A DNA stretch of 64,000 nucleotides from Vreelandella alkaliphila (GTDB lineage Bacteria; Pseudomonadota; Gammaproteobacteria; Pseudomonadales; Halomonadaceae): the NCBI RefSeq assembly GCF_016107625.1, contig NZ_JABASV010000004.1:310001-374000 (forward strand), written 5' to 3'. A program made the translations under genes and the position numbers. The notes below the pieces were generated by a model that was not told the origin of the DNA, made no database searches, and worked only from the letters and a program-made list of their open reading frames with translations. Of this stretch, positions 46,783 to 54,376 are shown one piece after another. Within the stretch, counting starts at the first letter, position 1, and every line of letters begins with the position of its first letter.

Positions 46783-47595
46783 CTATATGGTAAGCGTAAA
46801 ATCAGCAGGCACTGGCACTAGCCAAAACGCAGGCTGCTGCGCTAACCAGTCAGTAACTTCTGGGCTAGCTGAAAGCAAAGCCCCATGAAATACCAGGGCA
46901 GCAGCACCGGATGAATTTAATGCATCAAATACCGCTAAGTAATCTTGCGCTTTAGGCGGCTTTTTAAAGCAACGCATTAATAACCGCCCCCTGGGGCCAT
47001 GCAAATAAATCTGGTACACGGAACCGGATGGACGAGCCACCCGCCGAACACCACCTTGCCAACGTTGGTCCGCATCTTTCAGCTTGGTAAAAACGGGAGC
47101 CACCGCGCTGCGAAACCAACGCCCCTCTTGGGAACGCTGCTTTGCTAGGTAGTTATTTGCTAGGTGGCTATTTGTTAAGTACTCAAGTTTCCAAGGCTTA
47201 TGCTTCAACCCTTGCGCTTCCCACCAGTGTTCAATCGCCCGCTGAGATAGCACAACGCCGTGTTGCGTACTAAGCCATTCAGCCAATCCAGCACTGCTCC
47301 AACCTGGTGCTAGGTGCAATAAACTATTTCGTGGCTCCTGATAAAGCGCCTGCCACAAAAGCGCCTGGACATCTGTCCCAAGGACGTTAGCCTGACCTTT
47401 TAAACGCCCGCGGGGTTTGACGGGTACCGCTGCCCAGCCGCCTTCACGAAAGGCCTTCCAAGCAGCCGAAACAGTCGGCGCAGAAAGCCCTGTTTGCTGG
47501 CTGGCTACCGCAACGGTATGGCCGTCTAAACGAAGCTTAACCGCCTGCTTACGGCGTTCGTTTAGCAATTCAGGCGATAAATGTTTAATGGCCAA
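46783..47595 (-). CDS. HTH protein resembling a degenerate IS630-type transposase
   Basis: A 270-residue protein. Residues about 10-60 form a helix-turn-helix (ERRKQAVKLRLDGHTVAVAS, TGLSAPTVSAAWKAFREGG); about 70-135 form a winged-helix part (GWSSAGLAEWLSTQHGVVLS). The C-terminal half follows the layout of an IS630 DDE domain (YLHGPRGRLLMRCFKK... ALVFHGALLSASPEVTDWL), but the expected second Asp is His-Gly and the end, where the catalytic Glu would be, is missing. It is therefore probably not an active transposase. The start is TTG with AAAGG 13 nt away. It stands between cysD and the divergent SLC13 gene and may have become a local regulator, or it may be a decaying remnant. Confidence 0.6.
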   Translation of the reverse strand: MAIKHLSPELLNERRKQAVKLRLDGHTVAVASQQTGLSAPTVSAAWKAFREGGWAAVPVKPRGRLKGQANVLGTDVQALLWQALYQEPRNSLLHLAPGWSSAGLAEWLSTQHGVVLSQRAIEHWWEAQGLKHKPWKLEYLTNSHLANNYLAKQRSQEGRWFRSAVAPVFTKLKDADQRWQGGVRRVARPSGSVYQIYLHGPRGRLLMRCFKKPPKAQDYLAVFDALNSSGAAALVFHGALLSASPEVTDWLAQQPAFWLVPVPADFTLTI

Positions 47596-47734
47596 TATTG
47601 AGCATAAACCTTTGATTTAAAACAATTAATAAACAACACATAACGCTATCGTTGGCAATTATTAGACACCATCATAAAAGCCCGCGTAGAATCCAGCAAG
47701 TTTCTAACATGAATTATGTTTTGTAAGGATTAAC

Positions 47735-49462
47735 ATGAGCCCATGGGCCGTTTTGTTATCAATAGTTGTATTGCTGGTACTGTTAATCAGCGGAAAAGTT
47801 AAGCCTGCGATTGCCTTTGTTACCCTTGCTGGCCTGTTTTTGCTGTTTGGGTTTGTTGATACCAGCACGTTGCTAATGCAATACACCAACCCCGCATTGG
47901 CTACGCTACTCTTACTACTATTGGTATCACTTGCATTAGAGCGCTCGCCACTGCTGGACTGGCTTTCCCGCCACTTACTCAAAGGCCACCCCCGCTTAGC
48001 CACGGCTCGGCTAATGGGCAGCACCGCGGTGCTTTCTGCATTTTTGAACAACACCGCAGTCGTTGCGGCATTTTTAGGGGCTATTTCCCGCCAACAGCGC
48101 ATTGCACCATCACGGCTATTAATTCCGCTTTCTTACGCCTCGATTTTAGGAGGGATCACTACGCTGGTAGGCACATCCACTAACTTGGTGGTGAATTCAT
48201 TTAATCTTAGCGCCAGCGGTAGTGAGCTAGGCATGTTTCAATTCAGTTTAGTGGGGGTGCCCGTTGCATTAATCACGCTATGCATACTGCTATGGCGGGC
48301 GAATGCCCTACCTCACCATCGCTTGGAAGACACCGACGAAAAGCTCTCCTACTTTCTTGCTGCAGATGTAGAAGCCGACTCACCGATGATTGGCAAGAGT
48401 ATTGAAGAGAACGGCTTAAGAAGCCTAAATGGGCTTTATCTATTGGAAATTGAACGCCAAGGCCGCCTAATCAGCCCCGTTGCGCCAGAAGAACGCCTTC
48501 AAGCGGCCGATACGCTCGTGTTTACTGGAGAAGTGAGCAAAGTTCAGGCACTACAACGCTTTCCTGGGCTCAATCTATTTGGTCATCAAGCTGATAACTT
48601 GCTAGCCACCAATTTAGTAGAAGTGGTTATTTCCCACGAATCAGAACTTTCCAGCAAAACACTACAGGACGTCGATTTCCGCAGTATGTTTAGTGCAGGG
48701 GTTGTCGGCATACGTCGTGGCGGCAAACGTCTGGAGGGTCAGCTTGGCAAAATCCCCCTGCGTGTAGGCGACTGCTTGCTCCTCGCCGTAAGCGCCGACT
48801 TTCGCCAACACCGCAATATAGACCGTAACTTCCATCTGCTCAGTGGCAGTTTCACACGCCCGCAGCTTACGCTAAAAGAGAGCATTATTACGCTAGGTGG
48901 GTTTGCAACAGTTATCGCACTCGCGACAGCCAACTTACTGCCGCTGTTTCATGGTTTGCTACTATTGTTGGGCGGCCTATTGCTATTAAAAGTGATTAGC
49001 CTGGCAGAATTACGTCGCCGTTTTCCGTTTGAGCTTTGGCTAATCATTGGTTCTGCCTTAGGGATAGCGCAAGCGTTAGAAAACTCAGGAGCCGCCGCTG
49101 TCCTGGCAGGAGGAATGCAGTGGATGTTTAGCGGTTACGGCGTTTACGCTGCCTTTATTGGCTGCTATCTACTAACCCTATTATTAACCGAAACAGTCAC
49201 CAATAACGCCGCTGCCGCCCTGGCTTTCCCTATTGCCTGGAGCACCGCCCAAGCCTTTGGTGTCGACCCTTTGCCATTTGTGATGGCAGTTGCCTACGGT
49301 GCAAGCGCCTGCTTTTTAATTCCCTTTGGCTATCAGACCCACCTGATGGTGTATTCACCAGGGCGCTATAAAATTACTGATTTCTTCAAGATTGGTTTAC
49401 CCGTCAGCATCACTTACTCGGCCGCAGTATTGGTTATAACACCCATGGTGTTCCCTTTTTAG
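47735..49462 (+). CDS. SLC13/DASS-family permease with two RCK_C domains
   Basis: A 575-residue inner-membrane carrier with about 10-11 hydrophobic segments. Family motifs occur in both halves: SAFLNNTAVVAAFLG and TTLVGTSTNLVVN; TETVTNNAAAALAFPIA and FGYQTHLMVYSPG. Between the halves lie two cytosolic TrkA-C (RCK_C) domains (about residues 205-290 and 295-375). Proteins of this layout are often sulfate or organic-anion importers, and the divergent cysD-cysNC genes favour sulfate here (inference). AAGGA precedes the start. It is the only plus-strand gene in the right half of the window. Confidence 0.88.
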   Translation: MSPWAVLLSIVVLLVLLISGKVKPAIAFVTLAGLFLLFGFVDTSTLLMQYTNPALATLLLLLLVSLALERSPLLDWLSRHLLKGHPRLATARLMGSTAVLSAFLNNTAVVAAFLGAISRQQRIAPSRLLIPLSYASILGGITTLVGTSTNLVVNSFNLSASGSELGMFQFSLVGVPVALITLCILLWRANALPHHRLEDTDEKLSYFLAADVEADSPMIGKSIEENGLRSLNGLYLLEIERQGRLISPVAPEERLQAADTLVFTGEVSKVQALQRFPGLNLFGHQADNLLATNLVEVVISHESELSSKTLQDVDFRSMFSAGVVGIRRGGKRLEGQLGKIPLRVGDCLLLAVSADFRQHRNIDRNFHLLSGSFTRPQLTLKESIITLGGFATVIALATANLLPLFHGLLLLLGGLLLLKVISLAELRRRFPFELWLIIGSALGIAQALENSGAAAVLAGGMQWMFSGYGVYAAFIGCYLLTLLLTETVTNNAAAALAFPIAWSTAQAFGVDPLPFVMAVAYGASACFLIPFGYQTHLMVYSPGRYKITDFFKIGLPVSITYSAAVLVITPMVFPF

Positions 49463-49469
49463 GCTATTT

Positions 49470-49499
49470 TGGCTAGGGGCACGCGTCATCAACTAGCCA
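49470..49499. terminator. Possible bidirectional hairpin
   Basis: TGGCTAG and CTAGCCA pair across a 16-nt loop between the convergent SLC13 and heparinase-family genes. No T-run follows; weak support. Confidence 0.25.
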
Positions 49500-49501
49500 C
49501 C

Positions 49502-51757
49502 TCAATTAGCCAACTCGGCTACTTTGAAGCCATGCCGCTCAGCCCATTGCTGACACAAAGCTTTTAAGGATACATTCATATTATCCGCTAACCACACCTG
49601 TGCAGTAGGCGCTAAGCGTGGCAACAGTATGGGCAAAAGCTTACAGAGCAACGCTTCTAGATATTCGTCTGAAAAATCTGATGTGCCAATAACCAATAAA
49701 CTTATGCCTTTAAGGCCCCTTAAGGCATGCTCAGAGACAGCCCCTTCTTCGCTATCAGCCGCCCCTGTAAGCGACAACGACTGCGCCCATAGCCCAAGCC
49801 CTTTGCTCTCCAACTGAGCCTCTACGTGCTGACGGGCATTATCACTGTCAGTCATGACAGACACAAAGCCCCGGCTTTTATCCTGGTGCAACCTGCCTAA
49901 CCTAGAAGCTAACGCGTTATTACCCAATAACAACGTGTGCTGCCACAACCCTGTTCGGTCCATCAAAGCGGCCAGTGCTTCAAGGGAATCTCCATTGCTT
50001 GACTGAGTATGTGATGCAGCAAGTCTGCGCTGTGGCGATAGTGTCAGGTGAAACCTTGTGGTCACCTCCAATGAGCTACTCGGCGCAAACACAACTTGCA
50101 ATAGCTGGCTAGACTCAAGCTGGTTTGCCTTAGTAGAAAAAGCACTGAAAACACGCTCTTCTTTCCAACCACTTACCACCGATAAGCTATCAGGTTGCGC
50201 GCCTTGAATTTCCATTAGCAGCTGGCTGCCCGTCGCGCTGCTGATGATCGCACGATTACCTTGAAGACTAATCTTCTTATCTTGCGGAAAGTGCCACTGC
50301 AAAATCACTTCGCGAGGCTGTGCATCATTGCAGTGAAAACGTTCAACCACTGTTAACTCCTGCTGTGCCGCATTCAGGGCGACGCGACGCTTATGCGCAA
50401 CTTGGGGCAGGACATTCAAGGTCATGTCAATAAAAGGAGAAGAGGACGATTCATCAAACGTGGTTACTTCCCAGGCACTCAGACGATGCTCAAAGTCCGC
50501 ATCATAGCCAGCATCCGACACCAGAGGGATATTATGCGCTGCACGACTGCGCATATAACGGCGTATCGGATCTTTGCCGCTATAGTTATATAAACCTGAG
50601 TCAATTAACCAATCCTCGCCACCAGCATAAAGACTAATATGCCCTTCATCTTGTTGGTGATGATAGCGGCTGGAACAACCCACTTTTACGATGCAGTGTA
50701 GCGCGTTACGGAAACCCTCCTGACTGGGCCATAAATCGCGAAACACAGCATAGCCAGAGCGGGGATAAACCACGTTAACTTCTGGTGGCCGCTCCCCCTG
50801 CTTGCCATTCGTCAATGCATACAGTAGATGTTGATATTCCGCCATATCGCCAAAAGCATCGCGGTACATATTGGAAGTAGGCAGCTGTTCAGTATCTCCA
50901 ATCGGCGGTAAAAGGCCATCGGGGCGGAGTATATGGGTAATAAAACGCAGTGCTTTGTGGGCAAATACATCGAACTGGCTAGAGAGCCCTCCTAGCACTT
51001 CATCGGGATAATCCTTGATGATTCCCAGAAAAACCTTGAAGACAAAAATATGGTATGCAGGGCTGTTTTCAACATGGACGCCTTCGTCCGTAAATGAAAA
51101 CGTCAATTCACTGCTGATTCGCTGTTTAGCTATCTGCTGCCACGTTAAGGCCTGCTCACCTTCAAACACAGTTCCGAGCAACAACAGCACACGGGCTTGC
51201 TCCAACCCATGGTTAGTATGTTCGGAATAGAAACTGTCCTTGGCTAGCCATTGACCGTGTATTTCTACTGCCCTCTCCACATACGCTAAAAATTTAGCGT
51301 TTGATTTTGCCCAGTCAGAAGCGTAACGACGACAGTAATAGGTTAGTAGCACCAGCTGCTCAGCTCTTAGTGCGGTAGCATGGTCATGCCAAATAAACTC
51401 AAAAGGATACGTCGTATCTGTTTCCAGATAGGTATCCAACCATGACGCAACTGCTTCGCGAGCGCAGTCCAGCACAGCATCATTTTCAGAGGAACGGTGG
51501 TAAGCCATCAAATAAGATAAAAACGACAGCCAATTCAACCGCCACTGCCAACTGCGGTCTTTAAGCGGATCTTGCTCCCAGTCGCCCCAGCCACTAAAGT
51601 TAACAGCCTTGAAAGGGCCTAGCACCATCTGATGCTCATTGAAAATTTTATCACCATATGACTGGTTATTTTTAGATTTTATTAAATTCTCAAGACGCGA
51701 ATACACACACATATCAAAGGTGTCATTAAATATGTTACCGCTCATAAAACTTGGCAT
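49502..51757 (-). CDS. Heparinase II/III-family protein with extra C-terminal domain
   Basis: A 751-residue protein. Residues about 20-330 form the alpha-helical toroid of the family (WQWRLNWLSFLSYLMAYHRS, WHDHATALRAEQL, HTNHGLEQARVLLLLG, DEGVHVENSPAYH). Residues about 340-590 form the beta-sandwich (SRYHHQQDEGHISLYAGGEDWLIDSGLYNY, SRAAHNIPLVSDAGYD). Tyr and His residues of the lyase site are present. A further domain of about 140 residues at the end (LLLGNNALASRLGRLH..., ISLLVIGTSDFSDEYLEALL) looks like an alpha/beta Rossmann fold and is not usual in the family. No signal peptide is seen, so it may act on a nascent uronate polymer inside the cell. The start at 51757 has AAGG and lies 10 bp after the preceding stop. 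The first 40 codons are AT-rich. Confidence 0.85.
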   Translation of the reverse strand: MPSFMSGNIFNDTFDMCVYSRLENLIKSKNNQSYGDKIFNEHQMVLGPFKAVNFSGWGDWEQDPLKDRSWQWRLNWLSFLSYLMAYHRSSENDAVLDCAREAVASWLDTYLETDTTYPFEFIWHDHATALRAEQLVLLTYYCRRYASDWAKSNAKFLAYVERAVEIHGQWLAKDSFYSEHTNHGLEQARVLLLLGTVFEGEQALTWQQIAKQRISSELTFSFTDEGVHVENSPAYHIFVFKVFLGIIKDYPDEVLGGLSSQFDVFAHKALRFITHILRPDGLLPPIGDTEQLPTSNMYRDAFGDMAEYQHLLYALTNGKQGERPPEVNVVYPRSGYAVFRDLWPSQEGFRNALHCIVKVGCSSRYHHQQDEGHISLYAGGEDWLIDSGLYNYSGKDPIRRYMRSRAAHNIPLVSDAGYDADFEHRLSAWEVTTFDESSSSPFIDMTLNVLPQVAHKRRVALNAAQQELTVVERFHCNDAQPREVILQWHFPQDKKISLQGNRAIISSATGSQLLMEIQGAQPDSLSVVSGWKEERVFSAFSTKANQLESSQLLQVVFAPSSSLEVTTRFHLTLSPQRRLAASHTQSSNGDSLEALAALMDRTGLWQHTLLLGNNALASRLGRLHQDKSRGFVSVMTDSDNARQHVEAQLESKGLGLWAQSLSLTGAADSEEGAVSEHALRGLKGISLLVIGTSDFSDEYLEALLCKLLPILLPRLAPTAQVWLADNMNVSLKALCQQWAERHGFKVAELAN

Positions 51758-51767
51758 TAAAATAGCC

Positions 51768-52490
51768 TTACTTGTAAAAACTGGATAATTTATCAAGTTG
51801 AAATTTATAAAATTCATCTACAAAGTGATATGGACTCAGTCCCCAGCGATGGTTTGGATTAGCCATCAATACAGAGTCTGGATATTCTATAAATTGCTTA
51901 TAAGATATATCCTTCTCAATAACTCTGTAGATAAAGACAAGCAAGTCATTAACCTCAGCCGCAAACCTTTTGTCTTTTTCTTCAAAAACACCACCACCAT
52001 GAATCCTATCTGTTAAGAACAACTTATTTATAACAATATTATCTACTACACCCAGCTGCTGAGCTTTGGCAAAAAATTCATTCCAAGCAATTTTAAACAA
52101 TTCTTTCTTTTCATCCGAAAAACGACGAATAGTCCGCCGTGTAGGTATTTTTTTTATTTTATTAATCTTCGCCAACTCTGTGGTTCTAGTCAAGATGCCG
52201 CCGGATGGCGTTTCAATTAAATCAAGGCGTTCAACTAGAAAATCCATGATAAGGATATTATCGCTTAAGGATCTAAAAAGAGAGTCTTTGGCTGTTTTAG
52301 TCACATCAGCTTGAACCATCCTTTTTTGAAACGGCGAACTGACCAAACTGTAATCAAAAGACTCTTTTGGGGGTGGAGAAAACATACTAACAACAGAAGT
52401 TCTCGCAATGTAATTAACAACTGAATAGCTATTATCAAAACCAAAAGCATCCCGACTACAACAGCCACCATAAACTGCTATTCTCTTCAC
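51768..52490 (-). CDS. DUF6270-like putative SGNH-type protein
   Basis: A 240-residue protein beginning MKRIAVYGGCCSRDAF, the typical entry of the DUF6270 family (strand followed by G-x-C-S-R-D), and ending with NPNHRWGLSPYHFVDEFY, where a catalytic His would be expected if it is an SGNH-type esterase or acyltransferase. GTG at 52490 is preferred because GAGAGG lies 5 nt upstream; an alternative GTG is 6 bp earlier. It lies in an AT-rich block between the alpha/beta hydrolase and heparinase-family genes. The function is unknown; modification of the polysaccharide is a guess from context. Confidence 0.65.
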   Translation of the reverse strand: MKRIAVYGGCCSRDAFGFDNSYSVVNYIARTSVVSMFSPPPKESFDYSLVSSPFQKRMVQADVTKTAKDSLFRSLSDNILIMDFLVERLDLIETPSGGILTRTTELAKINKIKKIPTRRTIRRFSDEKKELFKIAWNEFFAKAQQLGVVDNIVINKLFLTDRIHGGGVFEEKDKRFAAEVNDLLVFIYRVIEKDISYKQFIEYPDSVLMANPNHRWGLSPYHFVDEFYKFQLDKLSSFYK

Positions 52491-52598
52491 AAACACCTCT
52501 CAAAATAACTCATCAACTTTAATTAACTTTTCAGCTTAATTAAATCACATAGCGCCATAGCCAAATATATTTAAAATCTGCTCGATATGAATCTACAA

Positions 52599-53636
52599 TT
52601 AAAAAAGGCTCAACAGCATTTCGGCTCTTCTATTAGGTGCTATATCCATGGACCTTAGCGCCATTTCTTTTGCTACCTCTTTGTTATCATCTCTGTATAA
52701 AAACCATGCTTTTTCAGCCAAATAAGTTGAGTTTTCAACATTTTCTTCAATATCAATACATTCATTTATCACAAGAGAGTCAATCAATTCTGTCAAACAA
52801 CCAAGTTCTTTAACATATTTCAGTAATTGATGACCTGCGTGAGGCAGAGGATGCAGCTTACAGTTATCAGAATATGGAAGTATCAACCCTTCAAGAAATT
52901 TCACATCTTCGACTTTATAAGGATCGAAAAAAATATTTACATTACCCTTAGAGGTTGGTGTGTCACGAATTTCTTTATGCTTAAAGTTCAACCCTTTAAA
53001 TCTTTTCTTTATAAATTTTGGATGAGCTGAATTTTTAGGAGAAATCGCGATAACATTAGCATTTATTACTCCTGCATAATAAAGAGCACAGTAACCACCG
53101 AGACTCGCTCCATAATTTATATTTGATGACGTTAGGTAATTTCTAACAGCCTCGTGAAAAATGCTCAAACTTAGGTCTTGGTACTGACTATCCCCATCCT
53201 GATTAACAGATATCAAATTAAAATTTCTTTTTTTACAATATTTTAAAGCAAATGGAAGAGACTTTTTTCTTGAGCGGGTTCCGTTAAAAGTTATAAACGT
53301 CACTTCAGCATGATTATCAAAAAATAATATTCTAAAATTCTCACCTTCTGCTATATTTCTTGATCGGTATTCAGTGTCGTCAACCAAGTACTTAACTTTT
53401 TCTCGAATAAAAAAAGATTTGGCAAGGTACTTCACCCTTTCACCATTAATAGCAAAAAAAAACCTAACTGAATACACACCTTCGCCGTACCAAGAGAATA
53501 CCTTTTCTTTTTTTTTCGTATAGTGCTGCTTTTCAACTACCTCGCCATTTTTTATAAGATAAGCTGCGTAACTCCCTTTAAACGAAGACTCACACTTAAT
53601 CTTTCCGTTCATATAATAAAAATAAGAATCATACAT
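52599..53636 (-). CDS. Alpha/beta-hydrolase-fold protein of polysaccharide cluster
   Basis: A 345-residue protein. The first 85 residues look like a small beta-sandwich domain (YAAYLIKNGEVVEKQHYT), which also occurs in the FkbM protein at 60.3 kb. From about residue 100 there is an alpha/beta hydrolase pattern: the nucleophile elbow NYGASLGGYCALYYAG, an acid candidate in FFDPYKVEDV, and His in LPHAGHQLLKYV. A short helical C-terminal tail follows (possibly TPR-like). Such proteins in capsule regions may remove or move acyl groups; the substrate is unknown. ATG at 53636 was preferred to the TTG/GTG codons 9-12 bp upstream. The DNA is strongly AT-rich. Confidence 0.7.
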   Translation of the reverse strand: MYDSYFYYMNGKIKCESSFKGSYAAYLIKNGEVVEKQHYTKKKEKVFSWYGEGVYSVRFFFAINGERVKYLAKSFFIREKVKYLVDDTEYRSRNIAEGENFRILFFDNHAEVTFITFNGTRSRKKSLPFALKYCKKRNFNLISVNQDGDSQYQDLSLSIFHEAVRNYLTSSNINYGASLGGYCALYYAGVINANVIAISPKNSAHPKFIKKRFKGLNFKHKEIRDTPTSKGNVNIFFDPYKVEDVKFLEGLILPYSDNCKLHPLPHAGHQLLKYVKELGCLTELIDSLVINECIDIEENVENSTYLAEKAWFLYRDDNKEVAKEMALRSMDIAPNRRAEMLLSLF

Positions 53637-53748
53637 CAAATTCACCAAAAAATTTTAAACTAAATTAACATTTTACATTAAAAATACAGCAAGCTCTTAA
53701 TGTCAATTTAAAAATTTTCATAACTTTACTTGCTAGCATAGAAAAAAA

Positions 53749-54339
53749 TCACATATCAGGAAAACAAGACATATATTCTTCTTTTCCAGCTTCTTTAGTG
53801 TAGTGAAAAAAAGATCGATACTTTAGACAATTATCTTTAGTTATTTTAATTTTCTTACTCGCAGGCTGCCCGACATAAACTGAAAAATCTTCAACATCAG
53901 TTACTACAACAGAATTAGCCCCTATAATACTAAACTTACCTATATTCACCCCACCAAAAACCCTGCAACCTGCTGCTATGTAAACATTATCTTTAATATT
54001 AGGAACAAAAAACCTAGAACCATCATCATTAGTCCCAAATTTACCTGGAGAACCTCCGATAGTTACTCCTTGCCCTATGGCTACCCCATTGCCAATAACC
54101 GCATCTTTATGCAACACAGTACCAATACCACCATAAGCGAATTTAACACCCTCCCCTAATTTTGTCTTAGGTGACACCACTGAGTTATGGATAAGAAAAA
54201 TTAAATTTTCAATCTTTTTAATCTTCTTTTCATCCCCTTTTTCTACATAGGGTTGTGCTTTTTCCCATAAATAATATATAGAAGGTATTGCATCCAAAGC
54301 ATCGTTATAAATATCTAAATATCTTTCTAGATAATCCAT
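53749..54339 (-). CDS. Serine acetyltransferase-like hexapeptide acyltransferase
   Basis: A 196-residue protein with an N-terminal helical part (MDYLERYLDIYNDALDAIPS) and a left-handed beta-helix made of hexapeptide repeats (about 80-175: AVIGNGVAIGQGVTIGG, NVYIAAGCRVFGGVNIGK, FSIIGANSVVVTDV). It resembles CysE/WcaB-type O-acetyltransferases using acetyl-CoA. The start at 54339 has GGAG at good spacing; the frame reaches up to 54420, but that part would overlap the preceding gene. By position it probably acetylates the polysaccharide or a sugar precursor rather than serine, although the cys genes are not far away. Confidence 0.8.
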   Translation of the reverse strand: MDYLERYLDIYNDALDAIPSIYYLWEKAQPYVEKGDEKKIKKIENLIFLIHNSVVSPKTKLGEGVKFAYGGIGTVLHKDAVIGNGVAIGQGVTIGGSPGKFGTNDDGSRFFVPNIKDNVYIAAGCRVFGGVNIGKFSIIGANSVVVTDVEDFSVYVGQPASKKIKITKDNCLKYRSFFHYTKEAGKEEYMSCFPDM

Positions 54340-54376
54340 AGAGACTCCAAGAGTGAAATTGGATAAACAATCAATA

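Noticed and set aside
53749..54339. cysE (serine acetyltransferase of cysteine synthesis)
   Set aside because: Too short in its N-terminal part, AT-rich and placed among polysaccharide genes; called only CysE-like.
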